Positions 7,896 to 11,284 of a stretch of 11,284 bases of DNA are shown piece by piece (the stretch's first letter is position 1; each line of letters opens with the position of its first letter). Source of the DNA: an uncultured Eubacteriales bacterium (GTDB taxonomy: Bacteria > Bacillota_A > Clostridia > Peptostreptococcales > Anaerovoracaceae); assembly GCA_902774195.1 (NCBI GenBank), contig CACYHM010000015.1, positions 1-11,284 of the forward strand, given 5' to 3'. The position numbers were made by a program, and so were the translations under genes. The notes beneath the pieces are model-generated. The model did not search any database. It was not told where the DNA came from and worked only from the letters and a program-made list of their open reading frames with translations.

Positions 7896-8597
7896 TCACA
7901 CTTCCATGATCTGTCCGGTCAGAGCTTCGTACATCATGTCGGCAGGATCGATGACCGGAAGGGAGCATACCTTTTCCAGCTCCTCCTTCAGGTAAGGGAA
8001 ATGAGTGCAGCCCAGCAGCACAGCCTCTGCGCCGCAGGCCTCCATGTACTCTGTCATCGCCCCGAGGCCGCAGCCGCTTACTATCTCGCCGGGGCCGAGC
8101 CCGTCCTCGATCGCCCTTACTATCGCCATATTGCCCGAGCCGAGCACATACAGATCCTCATTGGACGAAAGCAGCGCCTCTTCTATGGAGTGGGCCGACA
8201 GATTGTTGGCCGCCGCAACGCCCAGCCTTCTGTACTCTTTTCCGAGTTTTCTGTATACCTGCAGAGGGGTATATATATGTATGTCCTCGCCGCTCTCCAG
8301 CGATTTACGCATGGCATATCTGTCGAAATCGAAAGCGCCCGAAAGCGAATTGCAGTAAATGAAGAAGTGCCTGACACCCTCGGCGATGTCCGCGTCGAAG
8401 ATGGAATCCATCACGTCGCGCTTTTCGTCGTCGTCCGAATACTGGAATCTCAGCTGGACGTCGCAGTCCTCCGCCACAGGCCGGTACAGCGGCTTTATCT
8501 GCATGTCATCTGCCGCCGTTTCGTTCTTCATCTTAAGGAAATCCACTCCCATCTGTGTATCTACAGGCGTTCCCGCCAGCACCGATACCTTATACAT
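7896..8597 (-). CDS. aspartate/glutamate racemase family protein
   Basis: A 233-residue cytoplasmic protein of the cofactor-independent Asp/Glu racemase family (MurI relatives). These enzymes invert an amino acid alpha-carbon with two cysteines acting as acid and base. The cysteine pair is visible: Cys82 in FIYCNSLSG, matching the MurI CNT/S motif, and Cys197 in LLGCTHFPYL, matching the very characteristic MurI GCTHxP motif. The N-terminus reads LAGTPVDTQMG (8-18) in place of the DSGxGG of canonical MurI, with Asp13 in a plausible equivalent position. The protein is somewhat shorter than usual MurI (about 260-280). It may supply D-glutamate for peptidoglycan or act on aspartate or another amino acid; sequence does not decide, so no symbol is given. 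ATG start is preceded by AGGGAG six bases upstream. The gene stands alone, with an extended -10 promoter upstream and an intrinsic terminator downstream. Confidence 0.85.
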   Translation of the reverse strand: MYKVSVLAGTPVDTQMGVDFLKMKNETAADDMQIKPLYRPVAEDCDVQLRFQYSDDDEKRDVMDSIFDADIAEGVRHFFIYCNSLSGAFDFDRYAMRKSLESGEDIHIYTPLQVYRKLGKEYRRLGVAAANNLSAHSIEEALLSSNEDLYVLGSGNMAIVRAIEDGLGPGEIVSGCGLGAMTEYMEACGAEAVLLGCTHFPYLKEELEKVCSLPVIDPADMMYEALTGQIMEV

Positions 8598-8643
8598 ATT
8601 TCTCTCCCTCTCTCCTCTTTGTCTTCAGCGCTTCCGCCTCCCA

Positions 8644-8652
8644 ATCATAGCA
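8644..8652 (-). promoter_or_regulatory. putative extended -10 promoter for the racemase gene
   Basis: On the minus strand the sequence TGCTATGAT forms an extended -10 (TG-N-TATGAT), 46 bases before the racemase ATG. No good -35 is present at the expected distance, which extended -10 promoters tolerate. The element begins a few bases beyond the hairpin that follows metQ, so it is well placed to start a separate racemase transcript. Confidence 0.4.
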
Positions 8653-8688
8653 CAAAGCTCTCCCGTCATTGATGCGGGAGAGCTCTGT
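8652..8688. terminator. strong hairpin between metQ and the racemase gene, probable terminator
   Basis: Perfect 10-base arms at 8656-8665 (AGCTCTCCCG) and 8675-8684 surround a nine-base loop. After one mismatch the pairing extends by three further pairs. On the minus strand it lies about 40 bases after the metQ stop, as expected for the end of the metNIQ operon, but it is followed only by TTTGTG, a poor T-tract. On the plus strand a run of five T occurs at 8697-8701, somewhat too far from the stem. The structure is certain; termination efficiency is not. Confidence 0.6.
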
Positions 8689-8725
8689 ATCAACGATTTT
8701 TAATAATTGCGTCTTCCGGTCATGT

Positions 8726-9562
8726 CTAGAATTTCGCGATGACCGCGCCGTTGTACTTCTCTTCGATGAACTTCTTTACAGCCTCAGTCTGGACGGCAGC
8801 CACGAGAGCCTTGGTCTTCTCGCTCTCCTCGTTGCCCTTGTTGACCACGATGACGTTCACGTATGTCTCTGCAGCTTCGGAATCGCCGGCCTCGTATGCA
8901 ACGGCGTCATCTGTTGTCAGGGATGCTCCGAGAGCGTAGTTGGCGTTGATGACTCCGAAAGCGAGGTCAGGAAGAGCTCCCGGGATCGAAGCCGCTTCGA
9001 GCTCTACTATCTCGACGTTCTTCGGGTTCTCAGTGATGTCCGTCTTTGTAGCTTCGAGTCCTACGCCCTCCTTGAGGGTGATGACTCCGTTTGCAGCGAG
9101 CAGCTGCAGTGCTCTTGCCTCGTTAGTGGTATCGTTTGGAACGCCGATCTTGTCGCCTTCAGCGAGAGCGTCAAGGCTGTCCTTTGTGCCCTTGTATACG
9201 CCCATCGCCTCATAGTGCACATTGCCTACAGCCACGAGTTCAGTGCCGTTCTCTTTGTTGTAGTCTTCGAGGTAAGGAACGTGCTGGAAGTAGTTCGCGT
9301 CAACGTCTCCTTCAGTGGTCGCCACGTTAGGCTGCACGTAGTCTTCGAATTCGACTACCTCGAGGGTCCATCCCTCTGCCGCAAGAGCGTCGCTGACCGA
9401 ATTGAGGATCTCTGCGTGAGGTGTCGGCGATGCCGCTACCCTGATCGTCTTGTCTGCGCTTTCGTCTCCGCCGCCGCTGCTCTTGCTGCCGCATGCGCTG
9501 AGAGCGCCGAGTGCGAGTACGAGCACGAGTGCTAAAATGCTGAATCTTTTGATGTTCTTCAT
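8726..9562 (-). CDS. metQ: MetQ, methionine ABC transporter substrate-binding lipoprotein
   Basis: A 278-residue lipoprotein of the NlpA/MetQ family that binds methionine outside the membrane and delivers it to the MetNI importer. Residues 1-23 form a lipoprotein signal peptide with a basic N-terminus, a hydrophobic core of Leu/Val/Ala and the lipobox LSAC; Cys24 is the predicted lipidated residue. A Ser/Gly linker (KSSGGG) follows. Family hallmarks include TIRVAASPTPHAEIL (mature start), DANYFQHVPYLEDYN, a GVYKG segment, VPNDTTNEARALQLL and LPDLAFGVINANYAL. Length is normal. The ATG at 9560-9562 is chosen because it gives the complete signal peptide and has AAGGGAG eight bases upstream; in-frame sequence further upstream overlaps metI and is not family-like. 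Third gene of the metNIQ operon, 59 bases after metI. Confidence 0.95.
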   Translation of the reverse strand: MKNIKRFSILALVLVLALGALSACGSKSSGGGDESADKTIRVAASPTPHAEILNSVSDALAAEGWTLEVVEFEDYVQPNVATTEGDVDANYFQHVPYLEDYNKENGTELVAVGNVHYEAMGVYKGTKDSLDALAEGDKIGVPNDTTNEARALQLLAANGVITLKEGVGLEATKTDITENPKNVEIVELEAASIPGALPDLAFGVINANYALGASLTTDDAVAYEAGDSEAAETYVNVIVVNKGNEESEKTKALVAAVQTEAVKKFIEEKYNGAVIAKF

Positions 9563-9621
9563 TGTCTTTTCTCCCTTCTTCTCAAGATATGCCCTTTTAG
9601 ATATATAGTGTTGACTGATAG

Positions 9622-10284
9622 TCAGTTCAGGCGGTTGTCCAGCTTTGCCGCCAGTTTTATGCCGATCTCCTGCAGTATCTGCACCAGGATCACGAGCACG
9701 ATTATTGTGATCCACATTATCGCCGCCTGGTATCTGTAATATCCGTATCTGATGGCTATGTCTCCCAGGCCGCCGCCTCCGAGTATGCCGGCCATCGCCG
9801 AGTACCCGAGTATGGTGATCGTCGCCACGGCCGCTCCGTTTATGAGCGACGGTCTCGCCTCGGGCAGGAGCACCTTGCGGATTATCTGCATGTTGCCCGC
9901 GCCCATGGCCTGAGCGGCCTCGATGACTCCCGGATCCACTTCGAGCAGACTCTGTTCTACCATCCTCGCCACGAACGGCCATGCCGCCAGTACGAGAGCC
10001 GTAGTGACCGCCCATGTGCCGATGCCCGTACCGATCACTTTTCTGATGTACGGCATCAGAGCGATCATGAGTATGAGGAACGGCATCGATCTGATCACGT
10101 TGACGACGAAGCCCATCACCTTGTTGTACCACGCCACCGGCTTTATGCCGTTCGGCCCGGTGACTATGAGCGAGACGCCTACCGGGAGCCCTATGATGTA
10201 CGACAGCAGCGTACCGACAAGGGTCATGATCAGAGTCTGGACAGTGCCCTCTCCGAGCAGCTGGATAAGTTCATGTGTATCCAT
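9622..10284 (-). CDS. metI: MetI, methionine ABC transporter permease
   Basis: A 220-residue inner-membrane permease of the MetI family that forms the dimeric translocation path for methionine. About five hydrophobic segments are visible. IRSMPFLILMIALMP and the EAA loop, EAAQAMGAG...IIRKVLLPEARPSL (about residues 120-148), are the standard contact with the ATPase MetN. The glycine-rich GILGGGGLGDIAIRYGY and a final hydrophobic helix follow. Length is standard. The ATG at 10282-10284 overlaps the stop of the upstream NIL-domain reading frame by one base (TAATG), with GGAGAGGAGG ten bases upstream, so translation is likely coupled to whatever is translated from the 3' part of metN. Confidence 0.95.
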   Translation of the reverse strand: MDTHELIQLLGEGTVQTLIMTLVGTLLSYIIGLPVGVSLIVTGPNGIKPVAWYNKVMGFVVNVIRSMPFLILMIALMPYIRKVIGTGIGTWAVTTALVLAAWPFVARMVEQSLLEVDPGVIEAAQAMGAGNMQIIRKVLLPEARPSLINGAAVATITILGYSAMAGILGGGGLGDIAIRYGYYRYQAAIMWITIIVLVILVQILQEIGIKLAAKLDNRLN

Positions 10285-10493
10285 TACGCCTCAGCCTCCT
10301 CTCCGTTGACTTCGTAATCGTCTTCTTCTATCTCGATGAATTCGACACCCCTGGCCCTGAGGTATTCCTTCTGCTTTTCGGCTGTTGCGGGGTCTTCTGC
10401 CAGGCATATTACCATCTGTCCCTTCTGGGCTCCTCCGAGAACGTCGAGGTTCGCATAGAGGAAGTTCACCGGCGCTCCGAGTTCCATTATCAT
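10284..10493 (-). CDS. metN: NIL (methionine-sensing) domain of MetN, split off by a frameshift
   Basis: This reading frame encodes the C-terminal NIL domain of MetN: MELGAPVNFLYANLDVLGG, GQMVICLAEDP and LRARGVEFIEIEEDD. NIL is an ACT-like fold that in known MetN proteins binds methionine and inhibits transport when the internal pool is full. Codons upstream of the first ATG in the same frame continue the homology (ESTAGEPIIANM, from about 10529), so the domain is the tail of the preceding ATPase gene, displaced by a -1 frame difference. The ATG shown at 10491-10493 has no recognisable ribosome binding site, so independent translation is doubtful. Either the frameshift is a sequencing or assembly error, or this is a real mutation leaving an unregulated MetN. 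Stop codon overlaps the metI start. Confidence 0.7.
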   Translation of the reverse strand: MIMELGAPVNFLYANLDVLGGAQKGQMVICLAEDPATAEKQKEYLRARGVEFIEIEEDDYEVNGEEAEA

Positions 10494-10501
10494 GTTGGCG
10501 A

Positions 10502-10546
10502 TTATAGGCTCGCCCGCGGTGGATTCATCTTCTCGGTGACCTGTCC
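10502..10546 (-). other. metN: probable frameshift site inside metN
   Basis: The ATPase frame reads ...GQVTEK and then MNPPRASL-stop, which is not family-like. The -1 frame reads DESTAGEPII directly from the same point and leads into the NIL domain. One missing base (or two extra) in roughly this stretch restores a full-length MetN of normal layout. No X-XXY-YYZ slippery heptamer in the ATPase frame and no long homopolymer were found here, which argues against programmed -1 frameshifting. Confidence 0.7.
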
Positions 10547-11284
10547 GTCCGGGAAGAAGAGCTTCCTGGCCGCCTTGGTCTTAGGCTTTCTGAAGATCTC
10601 CTGGACATCGCCCCTTTCGACTATCTCGCCGTTCTCGATGACCGCCACCTTGTTGCAGAGCTGCTTGATGACCTCCATCTCGTGGGTGATGACCACCAGG
10701 GTTATGCCGCGCTCCTCATTGATCTTTCTGAGCAGGGCCAGTATGGATCTTGTGGTCTTCGGGTCGAGAGCCGATGTCGCCTCGTCGCAGAGTATGACTT
10801 CCGGATCCGACGCCAGCGCCCTCGCTATGGCCACCCTTTGCTTCTGCCCTCCCGAGAGCTGGGACGGGTAGGAGTTCGCCCTCTCTTCGAGGTCGACTAC
10901 CTTCAGAAGCTCCTTTGCCTTCTCGACCGCCTCGGCCTTAGGCACTCCGGCTATCTCGAGCGGGAAGCAGATGTTTCCTGTCGCGTCCCTCTGCATCAGC
11001 AGATTGAACTGCTGGAATATCATCGAGATCCTGCGCCTTTCGAGGTTGAGTTCCTTCGGCGAAAGTCCGGTCAGCAGCTTGCCGTCGAACAATACCTTGC
11101 CCTCGGTAGGCTCCTCCAGCAGATTGATCGTTCTCACCAGAGTCGACTTGCCCGCTCCCGACAGGCCGATGATCCCGTAGGAATCGCCCTTCTCGATATT
11201 CAGATCTATGTCCCTGAGCGCGACCACCTTGCCGCCCTTGGTATCGAATTCCTTGGTCACTCCCTGAAGACTTATTATATGTTC
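10502..11284 (-). CDS. metN: MetN, methionine ABC transporter ATPase (5' end beyond window, 3' frameshift)
   Basis: ATP-binding subunit of the methionine importer, on the cytoplasmic face with MetI. Visible motifs in order: Walker A GLSGAGKST (about 11141-11167), Q-loop IFQQFNLL, ABC signature LSGGQKQR (about 10838-10861), Walker B VILCDEATSALD (about 10790) and the H-loop VITHEM. The GTG at 11258-11260 is a possible start, but codons upstream up to the window edge (EHIISLQG) match the family N-terminus, so the true start almost certainly lies beyond 11284. The frame ends at a stop at 10502-10504 after a non-homologous tail, just before the NIL domain that continues in another frame. Any S-adenosylmethionine or other methionine-responsive leader would lie outside this window. 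First gene of metN-metI-metQ. Confidence 0.9.
   Translation of the reverse strand, partial: EHIISLQGVTKEFDTKGGKVVALRDIDLNIEKGDSYGIIGLSGAGKSTLVRTINLLEEPTEGKVLFDGKLLTGLSPKELNLERRRISMIFQQFNLLMQRDATGNICFPLEIAGVPKAEAVEKAKELLKVVDLEERANSYPSQLSGGQKQRVAIARALASDPEVILCDEATSALDPKTTRSILALLRKINEERGITLVVITHEMEVIKQLCNKVAVIENGEIVERGDVQEIFRKPKTKAARKLFFPDGQVTEKMNPPRASL

Noticed and set aside
7678..7968. Minus-strand frame with a hydrophobic segment upstream of the giant gene, considered as a missing signal peptide
   Set aside because: It runs through the racemase stop region, the intrinsic terminator and the promoter. It ends in a stop a few codons into the giant gene in another frame, so it cannot supply a signal peptide without a frameshift.
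9563..10132. N-terminal extension of the metQ frame into metI
   Set aside because: The extension is Arg/Gly/His-rich and not like MetQ. The internal ATG at 9562 gives a complete lipoprotein signal peptide and has a good ribosome binding site.
10502..10546. Programmed -1 frameshift in metN
   Set aside because: No slippery heptamer in the ATPase frame precedes the stop, and such recoding is not known to me for metN; a mutation or sequence error is simpler.
1..11284. CRISPR array, tRNA, rRNA or insertion sequence
   Set aside because: The only regular periodicity is the about 231-bp coding repeat of the giant gene. No short direct repeats with unique spacers, no tRNA-like cloverleaf and no transposase frame were noticed.

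Overview
All the convincing genes in this window lie on the minus strand, so the biological reading order runs from position 11284 down to 1. The content suggests a low-to-mid GC member of the Bacillota, probably a Clostridia-type anaerobe. The grounds are the lipoprotein MetQ with a Gram-positive style signal peptide, strong purine-rich ribosome binding sites (GGAGG, AAGGGAG), a BspA-type leucine-rich repeat module with MBG-like repeats, and Rho-independent terminators. This placement is inference; no rRNA or other phylogenetic marker is present.

Region 1 (11284 to 8726) is a methionine ABC transporter operon in the order metN-metI-metQ. MetN is cut by the window edge at its 5' end. It also carries an apparent frameshift that separates the ATPase from its C-terminal methionine-sensing NIL domain. 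MetI (permease) starts by a TAATG overlap with the NIL reading frame. MetQ (substrate-binding lipoprotein) follows after 59 bases. Region 2 (about 8701 to 7830) holds a hairpin, an extended -10 promoter, a divergent aspartate/glutamate racemase family gene with both catalytic cysteines, and a good intrinsic terminator.

Region 3 (7829 to 1304) is dominated by one 6.4 kb gene for a 2130-residue protein. It has a WG-type N-terminal segment, three BspA-like leucine-rich repeats, a Flg_new/InlB-B-like module, an Ig-like linker, and then exactly 23 tandem MBG-like repeats (mostly 76-78 residues, consensus W-D-Y...F-x-Y-D-G...G-L-P...Y...N-T-A-x-D-A-G-x-Y-x-A...N-Y...P...C-x-W-x-I-x-K) that run to the last residues. 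No signal peptide, membrane segment, LPXTG motif, SLH or other cell-wall anchor is visible, which is odd for such a surface-type architecture. Its TAA stop is followed at once, in the same frame, by the TTG start of a CNNM/CorC-type membrane protein gene (1303 to 38), so the two genes appear translationally linked. A 25-base imperfect palindrome lies just after that gene at the window edge.

No intergenic gap exceeds about 200 bases. No RNA genes, CRISPR arrays or insertion sequences were seen. The items most worth following up are the export-signal-free 23-repeat protein (with its recurring lone cysteine and one 22-residue insertion), its back-to-back junction with the CNNM gene, and the split metN.
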